Part shown: positions 9,748-17,752 of the stretch, piece by piece
Layout: each line of letters starts with the position of its first letter
How positions within the stretch are numbered: position 1 is the stretch's first letter
From: JAUILH01 sp965230535
GTDB lineage: Bacteria > Bacteroidota > Bacteroidia > Flavobacteriales_D > JAUILH01
Length of the DNA stretch: 64,000 nucleotides
Reading direction: 5' to 3'
NCBI GenBank assembly: GCA_965230535.1
Contig: OZ246009.1
Coordinates: 1,984,001 to 2,048,000 of the forward strand
Made by a program: the position numbers and the translations under genes
The notes under the pieces: model-generated
What the model was told of the DNA's origin: nothing
What the model saw: only the letters and a program-made list of their open reading frames with translations
Databases searched by the model: none

Positions 9748-9836
9748 TGTATTCTAAAAGACGATTAACAGTTTTATTTATCTGTAAATGAACTTATTAG
9801 TTGAGTGGCAGGTAGTTTTAAAATTGTAATTGGTTT

Positions 9837-9844
9837 CAAATTTA
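9837..9844 (-). promoter_or_regulatory. -7 box (TAAATTTG) of the helical-repeat gene
   Basis: It is an exact TAnnTTTG match on the minus strand and lies in an AT-rich near-palindrome at 9834-9852, which could also be a regulator site. A TTG exists upstream at a short 14-bp spacing, so the -33 element is doubtful. Confidence 0.4.
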
Positions 9845-9966
9845 AATTGAAAGATAGTCAAGCTAGGTTTAAATTAGCTTTAAAATCATGGAAAGTTTGA
9901 TTTCCGTGAAATTATTCGACCTCACTTGTTCTAAAGTAAAAGGTTGTTTAGTTGTTTCAGATCAGA

Positions 9967-9998
9967 AAAACCGCTATCGTGCATAGCGGTTTTTTGTT
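9967..9998 (+). terminator. Orphan intrinsic terminator, strong on the plus strand
   Basis: AAAACCGCTAT (9967-9977) pairs perfectly with ATAGCGGTTTT (9983-9993) around a 5-nt loop, followed by further T-rich sequence. Both flanking genes point away from it, so it ends no annotated gene. It may end a small RNA or short peptide transcript starting around 9870-9890, or insulate the two promoters. Confidence 0.8.
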
Positions 9999-10053
9999 TT
10001 TACAATAGTAGAACGAAATTACCTTCAAATTTTTACAAAAAAAGAAAATAGGT

Positions 10054-10061
10054 TACCTTTC
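10054..10061 (+). promoter_or_regulatory. Possible -7 box of the sigma/anti-sigma operon
   Basis: TACCTTTC differs from TAnnTTTG only at the last base and lies 21 bp before the TTG start of the sigma gene. No TTG is found at the -33 position, so another sigma factor (possibly the encoded one) may read it. Confidence 0.25.
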
Positions 10062-10082
10062 CGCGCCTATTGGTATTCATAG

Positions 10083-10631
10083 TTGAAAGATAACACAACA
10101 TATAGTCAATTAAAGGAGCAGGACCTTCTTGAAATGGTGCGCAATGGAAATCAAGCCGTGATTGATTATTTGTATCAGAAAAATTTCGGTATGATTAAAT
10201 CGTTGGTAGTGAATATTAATGGGAGTTTGGTGCCCGAGGATATTTATCAGGAAGCATTTATGGTTTTCCTCAACAAGGTTTATGAAAGCGATTTAAGTTG
10301 TAAGGTTTCTACATTCATATATTCTGTTTCAAGAAATCTAAGTCTTAAAGAGCTCAGACACGTACAACGTCATCAGTCGGGCTCTGAATTGGAATTGGTA
10401 GACGTAAGCGAAGAGATTGAGGATTATGAAGAAAGTCAGTCAAGGCATAAAAAACTAAAGGCTTCCCTGCAGAAACTGGGAGAGAAGTGCCGTCAGATTA
10501 TTGAAGGGTTTTATTTAAAATCTCAGTCGATGGAGGAAATAGCCATCAATTTGAATTACACAAATGCTGCAAATGCAAAGAATCAAAAATATAAATGCAT
10601 GAAGCAGTTGAAATCACTTATGAATGGATAA
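10083..10631 (+). CDS. ECF-type RNA polymerase sigma factor
   Basis: The 182-residue protein has sigma region 2 at about 25-95 (YLYQKNFGMIKSLV ... EDIYQEAFMVFLNKVYE ... STFIYSVSRNLSLKELR) and region 4 at about 120-178 (EKCRQIIEGFYLKSQSMEEI, then the second helix with NAKNQKYKCMKQL). The codon just before the TTG at 10083 is a stop, so TTG is the earliest possible start. The ATG at 10134 would remove 17 residues of the usual N-terminal helix, so TTG is preferred. It overlaps the next gene by 8 bp (ATGGATAA), which implies translational coupling with its presumed anti-sigma factor. The signal sensed is unknown. Confidence 0.88.
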   Translation: MKDNTTYSQLKEQDLLEMVRNGNQAVIDYLYQKNFGMIKSLVVNINGSLVPEDIYQEAFMVFLNKVYESDLSCKVSTFIYSVSRNLSLKELRHVQRHQSGSELELVDVSEEIEDYEESQSRHKKLKASLQKLGEKCRQIIEGFYLKSQSMEEIAINLNYTNAANAKNQKYKCMKQLKSLMNG

Positions 10632-11532
10632 AGATCTCGACATATTGGCTCAGAAGTTTCTGGCAGGAGATTTGAATCCTGAAGAAGCAAAAAGGGTAGA
10701 GGAGTTGTCTGCTAATCAGGATTGGAATGATGTATTGGATCATTACCGTTCTATTCAAGCAGATTTGAAGAAGATGAGCTTTCTTGATCAACAACGAGCT
10801 CATTTGAAAAAAGTGACTTTAAAAGAGAAACAAAAAAGTGGAGGGTCTTATAAATGGCTGTTGTTTACTGGTCTGGCCGCCGCTGTTTTGGTCTTGATTT
10901 ATGTTTCACTTCCCAAAGAAGAGGATAAAGATGAATTGGCTTCAGATAACCGAGTGACACAGAAAGCTGAGGATGATATGGCAAAGGAGGTGAGCTCTGA
11001 TGATGCCAAGACAGATGTTGAGGAGGCTGTTGGTGATAATTATGACTTTAAGGACGAAGATATCATCAGCAATAGTTCTGTGTATAATTTCAAACCGAAA
11101 AATGTAGCCTACGATTCTTTGATGACGAAAGTGGACTCTGCAAACACTGGTGTGATGACCCTGATATCTCAAGAAGGTTCTCAGGATAGCACTTATGTAT
11201 TTGCCCAGGAATTCAACAACACAGAAATTGAAAAGAGTGTAAGTTATGTTGGTTCTACAGGACTATATGCCATTTTTAATCTTGTCTCTAAAGATCAAAG
11301 AACGGGAGAGGTTCAAAGATCGATTATGTTGTTTGACAGACAGATGAACTACAAAGCACGTTATGTTGTGAAGTCTGTAGATGAATTGGCAAAAGGTGTT
11401 ACGAGCAGAGGTTTTGTGGTAGACATCTTTCATGATGATGGCACTGTCACAAAGGTATCTTATGATTTAACAAAGGACCTGGAGTGTTTAGATTTCCCGC
11501 TTTGGTATACTGTATGTCCGGCATATTTCTAA
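10624..11532 (+). CDS. Probable membrane anti-sigma factor
   Basis: The 302-residue single-pass protein has a cytoplasmic helical N-terminus (1-75) with LAQKFLAGDLNPEEAKRVEE, typical of short anti-sigma domains. A transmembrane helix follows at about 78-95 (WLLFTGLAAAVLVLIYVSL), then an acidic linker and a periplasmic domain of about 180 residues with two Cys near the C-terminus (LECLDFPLWYTVC). It starts inside the sigma gene, the usual layout of ECF sigma/anti-sigma pairs in Bacteroidota. The zinc-binding HxxxCxxC motif is absent, so it is not a ZAS-type protein. Function is inferred mainly from position and topology. Confidence 0.72.
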   Translation: MDKDLDILAQKFLAGDLNPEEAKRVEELSANQDWNDVLDHYRSIQADLKKMSFLDQQRAHLKKVTLKEKQKSGGSYKWLLFTGLAAAVLVLIYVSLPKEEDKDELASDNRVTQKAEDDMAKEVSSDDAKTDVEEAVGDNYDFKDEDIISNSSVYNFKPKNVAYDSLMTKVDSANTGVMTLISQEGSQDSTYVFAQEFNNTEIEKSVSYVGSTGLYAIFNLVSKDQRTGEVQRSIMLFDRQMNYKARYVVKSVDELAKGVTSRGFVVDIFHDDGTVTKVSYDLTKDLECLDFPLWYTVCPAYF

Positions 11533-11545
11533 GAAATGGGCATAA

Positions 11546-11578
11546 AAAAAGGCCGGATGTTTATCCGACCTTTTCTGA
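11546..11578. terminator. Bidirectional terminator between convergent genes
   Basis: AAGGCCGGAT (11549-11558) pairs with ATCCGACCTT (11563-11572), with one mismatch and a GTTT loop. T or A tracts flank both sides, so it can end the anti-sigma transcript (plus) and the small-protein transcript (minus). Confidence 0.85.
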
Positions 11579-11590
11579 AGTATTATAAGT

Positions 11591-11869
11591 TTACTTTTCT
11601 TCTTCTTCCTCTTCAACCGCTTCTTCACTAATCGTTAAACCAGTCTTGGATTCTTCCGTCTTAGTTTCTCCTGTTGCTGCACTTCTAAGGCCCTTTGTAC
11701 CCTTAAGAAGTTTTTCTTTAAATCTGCGTTTCTTCTTCTTTTTGGTGGTGTCATCCAGTTCAATGTACTCAGTAGAGTTATCATTGCTGTAAGAGTCAGT
11801 TTCGCTATTCGAAAAACTCATTGCAACTAAGGCAAGCGTGATAGCTGAAATTAAAATTAATGTTTTCAT
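11591..11869 (-). CDS. Small exported low-complexity charged protein
   Basis: The 92-residue protein has a signal peptide (about 1-20, ending SFSNS), a Ser/Asp/Glu-rich stretch, a strongly basic block (KKKKKRRFKEKLLKGTKG at about 43-60) and an acidic tail (EEAVEEEEEEK). The opposed charges suggest an ionic or nucleic-acid/polyanion-binding role or self-association; no family is recognised. It has its own -7 box at 11898-11905 with a leader of about 25 nt, and the terminator at 11546-11578 follows it. Composition is unlike the neighbours, but the signal peptide plus promoter and terminator make it a credible gene. Confidence 0.65.
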   Translation of the reverse strand: MKTLILISAITLALVAMSFSNSETDSYSNDNSTEYIELDDTTKKKKKRRFKEKLLKGTKGLRSAATGETKTEESKTGLTISEEAVEEEEEEK

Positions 11870-11897
11870 TGTTTAGTTAGTTTGTAGTTTGATGATG

Positions 11898-11905
11898 CAA
11901 AGATA
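11898..11905 (-). promoter_or_regulatory. -7 box (TATCTTTG) of the small charged-protein gene
   Basis: It is an exact TAnnTTTG match on the minus strand, 28 bp upstream of the ATG at 11869 and just after the stop of the preceding gene. Confidence 0.5.
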
Positions 11906-11920
11906 ACAAAAAGGGTGCCA

Positions 11921-14113
11921 TTAATTTCCACCGTTGATAATGTCCTGAGCATCTTTCAGTTCAATCATCTTTCCGTCTTTTTCAACCATGATGAAGGCAT
12001 CTTCAACACCTTTGGCTTTAAACTCTTCGCTGGCTTTTCTGGCTTCTTCTTCAGTTTTGTAGTTACCTACAAAGTATTTGGTAGTCCCATCTTCATCTTT
12101 AGCGAATTTAAACGCAGCACCAAGGTTTCTAAATAATTCCAGTTGTTCATTAGGAATGGTTCCTTTAAACGCCCCTACCTGAATGGTGAAGGAGTAATCA
12201 CCGGAACCTTTTACGGCATTTTCGTATTCATCAATTTTCTCATCGTAACCTTCAGTTACTTCAGTAACCTCTTTCAGAGAAATTCTCTTGCCTTCTTTAA
12301 AGGCGACTACAAAGGCATCAGGGAAGCCTGCTTCAGCAGTCATAATAATCTTGTGCATTGAGGCATCTTGCAGATTATCGAACGAACCAGAGTAGTATCT
12401 GTAAATTTGATCAGCTCCATAGAATTCTACAATGTCAGGGATGCCAATAAACTTCCTGCTATTCTGAGATTTGTTGTAAGCTCCAATTTGAACTCTGTAT
12501 GTAATCTCATCCGAATGTGTGATTTCTGGAATAGTCGCATTCTTGGAAAGTGCTTCTTCAATTTCAGCTGAAGTAGGGGCGATCACCACAACTTTACCAG
12601 TATTAGTTACCTCAAGCTTACCAATTTGCTTGGTAGATACTCCGTTTTTATTCAGGTCTTTTTCCAGTAAGGCAGCTTCAGATAAATCCAGACCATCAAG
12701 AACATAGTAAACCGAATCACCTTCATGTATGGTCTTAAAGCGCTTGTATTGAAGATACTTGTACAGCTCGTTGGCTTTGATGTTCTCCGGTTTCTTATCT
12801 ATAACAACGAAATACTCTTTTCCGGAATTCTCTCCAGGATCTATACCTCCACCAGAGCTGGGCGCCAACGGGTTGTCTATAATAACAGTGTGTTTACTGG
12901 TAACTTCAATTTCACTGAATTCTCCTGTAGAATCTTTGTATCTTCTAAAGGCTTCTTCAATCATTTCATCCGTTAGAGTTACCCCTTCAGAGTTAATGTA
13001 CGGACCAGGAGAGTTTAATTCTTTATCAATACAATCCGGAACGCCATCTAAATCGTCATCCTGAGGACATCCATTGGCCTCTACAGGTCTGCAATCTTTT
13101 GGTGTATATGCACAAATATCCTGGAAATCTACCACACCATCCATATCTGTGTCAAATGTGTCTTTCGCAAAAATATCCACTTCCCATGGTGGGAGTACCG
13201 GTTCGTCTTCATTCACTTTCTTCTCAAGTGGTTTAAGGCTGTAACTTACTGTGAAGTTCGAAAACAAAAACTTGTCTTTACCTTTTGTACCTGCTCTGTC
13301 TCCAATACTTTCAGAAGTCACATTGTCCACTAAATCCGTCGTGGTAAAATGCATGGTGGATGCCACACGCAATCTGAAATGATCCGTAATATTAATATTG
13401 AAACCAACACCAACAGGAAAGGCCCATGATCTTTCAGGATATTGTCCAAGACCATCAATGTTCTGCTCTCTTAGGTCGGTTTCATATATATAGTCTCTCT
13501 GGATAAATATCGCAGAACTGGCATTAGGGTCATTCTGGGCTAAATTTCTAATGGAACCGTCATCCCAGTAGTGGTATCTGTTACCATTAAGGTCGTATAA
13601 ATCCGTTTTAGACAGAAATTCGAAAGATTCGATTCCTGCATAGATAAATGGTTCAATGTCTCTTTCTCCTCTTTTTTTCTTGAGGATGTGATCAAAGTTA
13701 TAACTAAGGCCAATTCCTCCGGCTCGAATACGAGATTCGAAATTGAGGTTACGAGTCAGGTTTTCAATAGAACGCTCATTGGCGCTTACACGACCAAACA
13801 TGGTGTGAAACTGAAAATCTAAATAGTCTGTAATGGGGTGGGTGAAGCGTAACTCAGCAGCCAAACGACTTACAGTTAAATGCTGCCCTTTATTGTTATT
13901 GAAAATATCTCCGAAGAAAGTGAGGTTACCAGCTCCTAAACCAAGGTAAGGCTTGTATCTCAAATCCAGATTGCCATCCGCACCGGTTCTGGCACCATCA
14001 TCGTCAAGCGTTTGTTCATTTTGTGCATTGTCTTTAATGGAATCTTTATGCGTTTCAAACGCCATCCCTTTGACAGAGAGCATACAAAGTATAATGAATA
14101 AGCCTTTTTTCAT
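11921..14113 (-). CDS. Envelope protein: beta-barrel, TSP3-like and two SPOR-like domains
   Basis: The 730-residue protein has a signal peptide starting MKKGLFIILCMLSVKG; the frame extends 35 codons upstream but that part is not signal-like, so the ATG at 14113 is chosen. Residues about 50-305 look like an outer-membrane barrel (YLGLGAGNLTFFGDIF onward). Asp-rich calcium-binding TSP3-type loops follow (DTDMDGVVDFQDIC; DDDLDGVPDCID). After a linker, the C-terminal third carries two SPOR-like units (YRVQIGAYNKSQNSRKF and FTIQVGAFKGTIPNEQ). SPOR domains bind denuded glycan strands, so the protein may bridge outer membrane and peptidoglycan, as OmpA does. No terminator is seen after it. Domain assignment is by eye. 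Confidence 0.75.
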   Translation of the reverse strand: MKKGLFIILCMLSVKGMAFETHKDSIKDNAQNEQTLDDDGARTGADGNLDLRYKPYLGLGAGNLTFFGDIFNNNKGQHLTVSRLAAELRFTHPITDYLDFQFHTMFGRVSANERSIENLTRNLNFESRIRAGGIGLSYNFDHILKKKRGERDIEPFIYAGIESFEFLSKTDLYDLNGNRYHYWDDGSIRNLAQNDPNASSAIFIQRDYIYETDLREQNIDGLGQYPERSWAFPVGVGFNINITDHFRLRVASTMHFTTTDLVDNVTSESIGDRAGTKGKDKFLFSNFTVSYSLKPLEKKVNEDEPVLPPWEVDIFAKDTFDTDMDGVVDFQDICAYTPKDCRPVEANGCPQDDDLDGVPDCIDKELNSPGPYINSEGVTLTDEMIEEAFRRYKDSTGEFSEIEVTSKHTVIIDNPLAPSSGGGIDPGENSGKEYFVVIDKKPENIKANELYKYLQYKRFKTIHEGDSVYYVLDGLDLSEAALLEKDLNKNGVSTKQIGKLEVTNTGKVVVIAPTSAEIEEALSKNATIPEITHSDEITYRVQIGAYNKSQNSRKFIGIPDIVEFYGADQIYRYYSGSFDNLQDASMHKIIMTAEAGFPDAFVVAFKEGKRISLKEVTEVTEGYDEKIDEYENAVKGSGDYSFTIQVGAFKGTIPNEQLELFRNLGAAFKFAKDEDGTTKYFVGNYKTEEEARKASEEFKAKGVEDAFIMVEKDGKMIELKDAQDIINGGN

Positions 14114-14175
14114 GTTCGTATAGCAGCAAACCATTTGTACGTATAAAATGGCTCGAAGGTTATTCAAAAATCGCA

Positions 14176-14206
14176 AAAAAAGGGCACAATTAAAAATGCG
14201 CCCTTT
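14176..14206 (-). terminator. Terminator of the asnB-to-LOG minus operon
   Basis: On the minus strand AAAGGGC (14206-14200) pairs with GCCCTTT (14185-14179) around a 14-nt loop, followed by more T. It lies 33 bp after the LOG-family stop. Confidence 0.75.
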
Positions 14207-14238
14207 AAAGTAATTCACAAGACCTGGTTCAAAGTCCT

Positions 14239-14943
14239 TTAGAAGTTCGGTTTCAACAGATACTGAGAGTAAAAGTCGTCAATTTCTTTAACGGCTTCTT
14301 CAGCTGTATCAACCAGTTTAATGAGATCAAGATCGTGTGGACTAATATTGGCTTCTTTTTCGAGCATGGTTTTCTTAACCCAATCCAATAGACCTGTCCA
14401 GTAATCGGTGCCTACCAATATGATAGGGAAACGTTCTATTTTCTTAGTTTGAATAAGTGTGATGGCTTCAAACAATTCGTCAAGCGTACCAAAACCTCCG
14501 GGCAATACAATGAATCCCTGAGCATACTTTACAAACATGACTTTTCTAACGAAGAAGTAATCGAAATTAATGAGTTTATCGTGGTCGATATAGGGATTGC
14601 TGCTTTGCTCAAATGGCAAGTCAATGTTGAGTCCAACAGACGGACCATTGCCCAGTTTAGCGCCTCTGTTTCCTGCCTCCATAATTCCTGGACCACCACC
14701 AGTGATAACACCGTAACCTTTGTTGGTTAACATTTGGGCAATGTCAACAGCCATTTGATAATAAGGATTGTCTTCTTTTGTTCTGGCCGATCCGAAAATG
14801 GATACGCAAGGACCAATTTTAGACATGGTTTCATAACCGTCAACGAATTCGGACATGATCTTAAAGATTGCCCAGCTGTCGTTAGTTTTTGTTTCGTTCC
14901 AGTCCCTTTGCGGGAAACTTGTGTTGTCTTTATTGTCTGACAT
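14239..14943 (-). CDS. LOG-family protein (nucleotide 5'-monophosphate phosphoribohydrolase-like)
   Basis: The 234-residue Rossmann-fold protein has both LOG signatures: GGGPGIMEAGNRGA at about 82-95 and PGGFGTLDE at about 147-155. LOG enzymes split the N-glycosidic bond of (cytokinin) nucleoside 5'-monophosphates, releasing the base and ribose 5-phosphate; bacterial members often act as general nucleotide phosphoribohydrolases. The N-terminal 30 residues precede the core and match the longer bacterial TIGR00730 group. Its ATG overlaps the uvrA stop (TAATG), so it is translationally coupled to uvrA. Cytokinin production is possible but not supported by anything nearby. Confidence 0.88.
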   Translation of the reverse strand: MSDNKDNTSFPQRDWNETKTNDSWAIFKIMSEFVDGYETMSKIGPCVSIFGSARTKEDNPYYQMAVDIAQMLTNKGYGVITGGGPGIMEAGNRGAKLGNGPSVGLNIDLPFEQSSNPYIDHDKLINFDYFFVRKVMFVKYAQGFIVLPGGFGTLDELFEAITLIQTKKIERFPIILVGTDYWTGLLDWVKKTMLEKEANISPHDLDLIKLVDTAEEAVKEIDDFYSQYLLKPNF

Positions 14944-17750
14944 TATAATTCTTTTTTGAGGTATTTAGCTGTAAAACTATTTTTTTCTTTAATAAGTTGT
15001 TCGGGCGTTCCGGAAAAGATCACACTGCCACCTTTTTTTCCACCATCGGGACCTATGTCAATGATATGATCCGCCACTTTGATGATGTCCATATTGTGCT
15101 CAATAACGATCACTGTATTTCCGCCATCTACCAAACGTTGAAGAACTTCCAGAAGCATTCGAATGTCTTCAAAATGAAGTCCTGTAGTTGGTTCATCCAA
15201 AATGTATACCGTTTTTCCGGTGCTCTTTTTGGAAAGCTCGGTTGCCAACTTTACACGTTGAGCTTCTCCACCAGACAAAGTTGTGCTGGCTTGTCCAAGT
15301 GTTAGATACCCTAAACCAACTGAACTTAAAGTGTCGAGCTTCCTTTTAATCTTAGGGTAGCTTTCGAAGAACTGACATGCCTGGCTAATTGGCATATCCA
15401 GGACATCATTAATGGACTTACCTTTATACCTGACTTCCAGCGTTGCACGGTTGTAGCGTTTTCCCATACAGCCTTCGCACTCTACGTAGACATCAGGTAA
15501 GAAATTCATCTCAATGGTTCTTACACCTGCGCCTTTGCATTCTTCGCATCTTCCGCCTTTAACGTTGAATGAAAAGCGTCCTGGTTTGTAGCCCCTGATC
15601 TTTGATTCCGGCAGATTTGTGAAAAGCGCTCTGATATCTGAGAATAAACCTGTGTACGTAGCAGGGTTCGACCTTGGAGTTCTTCCAATAGGAGATTGGT
15701 CAATATCCACAACTTTATCTATGTACTCCAATCCCTTCACCTTTTTGTATGGAAGAGGCTTCTTAACGCTTTTGTAAACGTGTTGATTTAAAATAGGGTA
15801 GAGAGTTTCGTTAATCAAGGTGCTTTTTCCACTTCCCGAAACCCCGGTTACACAGATGAAAGTACCAAGAGGGAAAGTCACTTTTTCCCCTTTCAGGTTG
15901 TTACCGGTGGCGCCTTCTAAGATTAATTTTTCCTTACCTGGTTTTCTCCTTTTTTTAGGCGTCTCAATGTTGATTTTGCCATTCAGGTACTGACTTGTAA
16001 TAGAATCTGATTGCAATAAGTTCTGAGGTGTGTCATTGGCAACGATACTTCCACCGTTAATGCCGGCTCCGGGACCAATGTCTACCAACCAGTCGCTGGC
16101 CAGCATCATGTCTTTGTCGTGCTCAACTACCAGAATGGTATTGTCCGCTTCTTTTAGTCTTTGAAGAGAGTTGATTAAACGATCATTGTCCCGTTGATGC
16201 AATCCAATGCTTGGCTCATCCAGAATGTACAGAACATTTGTGAGCTCTGTTCCAATTTGTGTTGCCAGCCTGATTCTTTGTGCTTCTCCTCCGGAAAGTG
16301 TTTTGGCAGACCTGTTCAGACTCAGGTAATCCAAACCAACATCCATTAAAAAGTTAATTCTGGATCTGGTTTCTTTTATGATTTCCGTTCCAATCTTAAG
16401 CTGGTCTTTATTTAATCTCGATTCAAGGTCTTCAAAAAAGGCATGGAGCTCACTGATGTCTCTTTGAGCCAGGTCATGAATGGTAGTTTTGTCAATCTTG
16501 AAATGTCTGGCTTGTTTATTAATTCTGGCGCCATCACAGCTAGGACAGTTCTGCGTATTCATGAAGGTTTGAGCCCATCTTTTGTAAGCAGGGCTGCTGC
16601 TGTCGAAATAATGCCTTTCAATAAAGTTGGCAAGCCCTTCAAAGTGAATCGTCTTCTCTTTTCCGTCTTTAGCTTTGTAGCTAATCGCCTGCGGCAAACC
16701 GTAGAGCACTTCATTCAGGTGTTCTTCGGAGATATCGTTAACCGGCGTTTTGATTGTATAGCCTCTGGCTTCCAGTAAAGCTTCAATTTTTTCAATGAAC
16801 CATTGGTTTTTCATTTCCCTGAGCGGTTCAATGGCGCCTTGTTTGATACTGAGCTTTGGGTTTGGAATGAGTTTACTTTGGTCTATTTCCGTAATCACAC
16901 CAAGACCAGAGCATTTGCTGCACGCTCCGTAAGGAGAGTTGAAAGAAAACAAGTTAGGTTCAGGTTCATTGTATGAAATCCCTGAATCTTCACAGATCAA
17001 AGCTCTTGAGAAATGATGAAGCTGGTCTGTTTCGTGTTCCAGTATCATCATGCTGCCCTTACCAATGTTAAGCGCTTGTTGAATGCCCTGAGAGATTCTC
17101 GTTTTATCGTCTCCCTTTACTGCAATGCGGTCAATTACCAGTTCTATGTCGTGAATTTTGTAACGATCAAGTTTTATATCATCCTGAAGGTCTGTAATGA
17201 CACCATCAATGCGCATTTTGGTAAACCCACGTTTTCTGTATTGTTCAAACAACTCTTTGTAATGACCTTTTCGTCCTTTAATTAAGGGAGCGAGTACTAC
17301 AATCTTCTTAGAATCAAAAGTCTTTAGAATGAGATCTTTGATTTGATTCTCCGTATACTTTACCATAGGTTTGCCCGAAACATAAGAATACGCAACGCCA
17401 ATTCTAGCGTACAATAGTCTCAGAAAATCATAGATTTCTGTAATCGTTCCAACAGTAGACCTGGGATTTCTGCTTACAGTTTTCTGCTCGATAGAAATTA
17501 CCGGACTGAGTCCTGTGATACTGTCTACATCAGGCCTTTCTATACCGCCAAGAAACTGTCTGGCATAGCTGGAAAAAGTATCAATATATCGTCTTTGCCC
17601 TTCAGCGTAAATGGTGTCAAAAGCCAAAGAAGATTTTCCAGAACCACTAAGGCCTGTAAATACAATTAACTTATTTCTTGGAAGTTTTATCGATACGTTC
17701 TTCAAATTGTGAACGCGTGCGCCTTCTACCTCAATGTACTGATCCTCCAC
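14943..17750 (-). CDS. uvrA: UvrABC excinuclease subunit A
   Basis: The 935-residue DNA damage sensor of nucleotide excision repair is complete. It has two ABC ATPase modules: Walker A GLSGSGKSSLAFDT near residue 33 and GVSGSGKSTLINET near 640, and two signature motifs (LSGGEAQRIRLATQ and LSGGEAQRVKLATE). Zinc-binding Cys pairs are visible (CSKCSGLG; CPSCDGAR; CEECKGAG with CEGCMGKR). Length and order match bacterial UvrA. It starts 2 bp after the lytic transglycosylase stop and overlaps the LOG gene by 1 bp, so it is probably read as the distal part of the EPS operon, an unusual location for a repair gene. Confidence 0.97.
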   Translation of the reverse strand: MEDQYIEVEGARVHNLKNVSIKLPRNKLIVFTGLSGSGKSSLAFDTIYAEGQRRYIDTFSSYARQFLGGIERPDVDSITGLSPVISIEQKTVSRNPRSTVGTITEIYDFLRLLYARIGVAYSYVSGKPMVKYTENQIKDLILKTFDSKKIVVLAPLIKGRKGHYKELFEQYRKRGFTKMRIDGVITDLQDDIKLDRYKIHDIELVIDRIAVKGDDKTRISQGIQQALNIGKGSMMILEHETDQLHHFSRALICEDSGISYNEPEPNLFSFNSPYGACSKCSGLGVITEIDQSKLIPNPKLSIKQGAIEPLREMKNQWFIEKIEALLEARGYTIKTPVNDISEEHLNEVLYGLPQAISYKAKDGKEKTIHFEGLANFIERHYFDSSSPAYKRWAQTFMNTQNCPSCDGARINKQARHFKIDKTTIHDLAQRDISELHAFFEDLESRLNKDQLKIGTEIIKETRSRINFLMDVGLDYLSLNRSAKTLSGGEAQRIRLATQIGTELTNVLYILDEPSIGLHQRDNDRLINSLQRLKEADNTILVVEHDKDMMLASDWLVDIGPGAGINGGSIVANDTPQNLLQSDSITSQYLNGKINIETPKKRRKPGKEKLILEGATGNNLKGEKVTFPLGTFICVTGVSGSGKSTLINETLYPILNQHVYKSVKKPLPYKKVKGLEYIDKVVDIDQSPIGRTPRSNPATYTGLFSDIRALFTNLPESKIRGYKPGRFSFNVKGGRCEECKGAGVRTIEMNFLPDVYVECEGCMGKRYNRATLEVRYKGKSINDVLDMPISQACQFFESYPKIKRKLDTLSSVGLGYLTLGQASTTLSGGEAQRVKLATELSKKSTGKTVYILDEPTTGLHFEDIRMLLEVLQRLVDGGNTVIVIEHNMDIIKVADHIIDIGPDGGKKGGSVIFSGTPEQLIKEKNSFTAKYLKKEL

Positions 17751-17752
17751 TG

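Larger units (their letters stand above)
9748..10082. other. Divergent intergenic region with an orphan terminator
   Basis: This 335-bp gap separates the divergent helical-repeat gene and the ECF sigma gene. It holds a minus-strand -7 box within a near-palindrome (9834-9852), a perfect hairpin with a U-tract (9967-9997), and a possible -7 box for the sigma gene (10054-10061). A 32-codon frame (9888-9986) ends inside the hairpin. No tRNA is seen. Confidence 0.7.

Noticed and set aside
14114..14218. Longer N-terminus (35 extra residues) for the barrel-SPOR protein
   Set aside because: The ATG at 14113 starts a clean signal peptide; the extension runs into the preceding gene's terminator.
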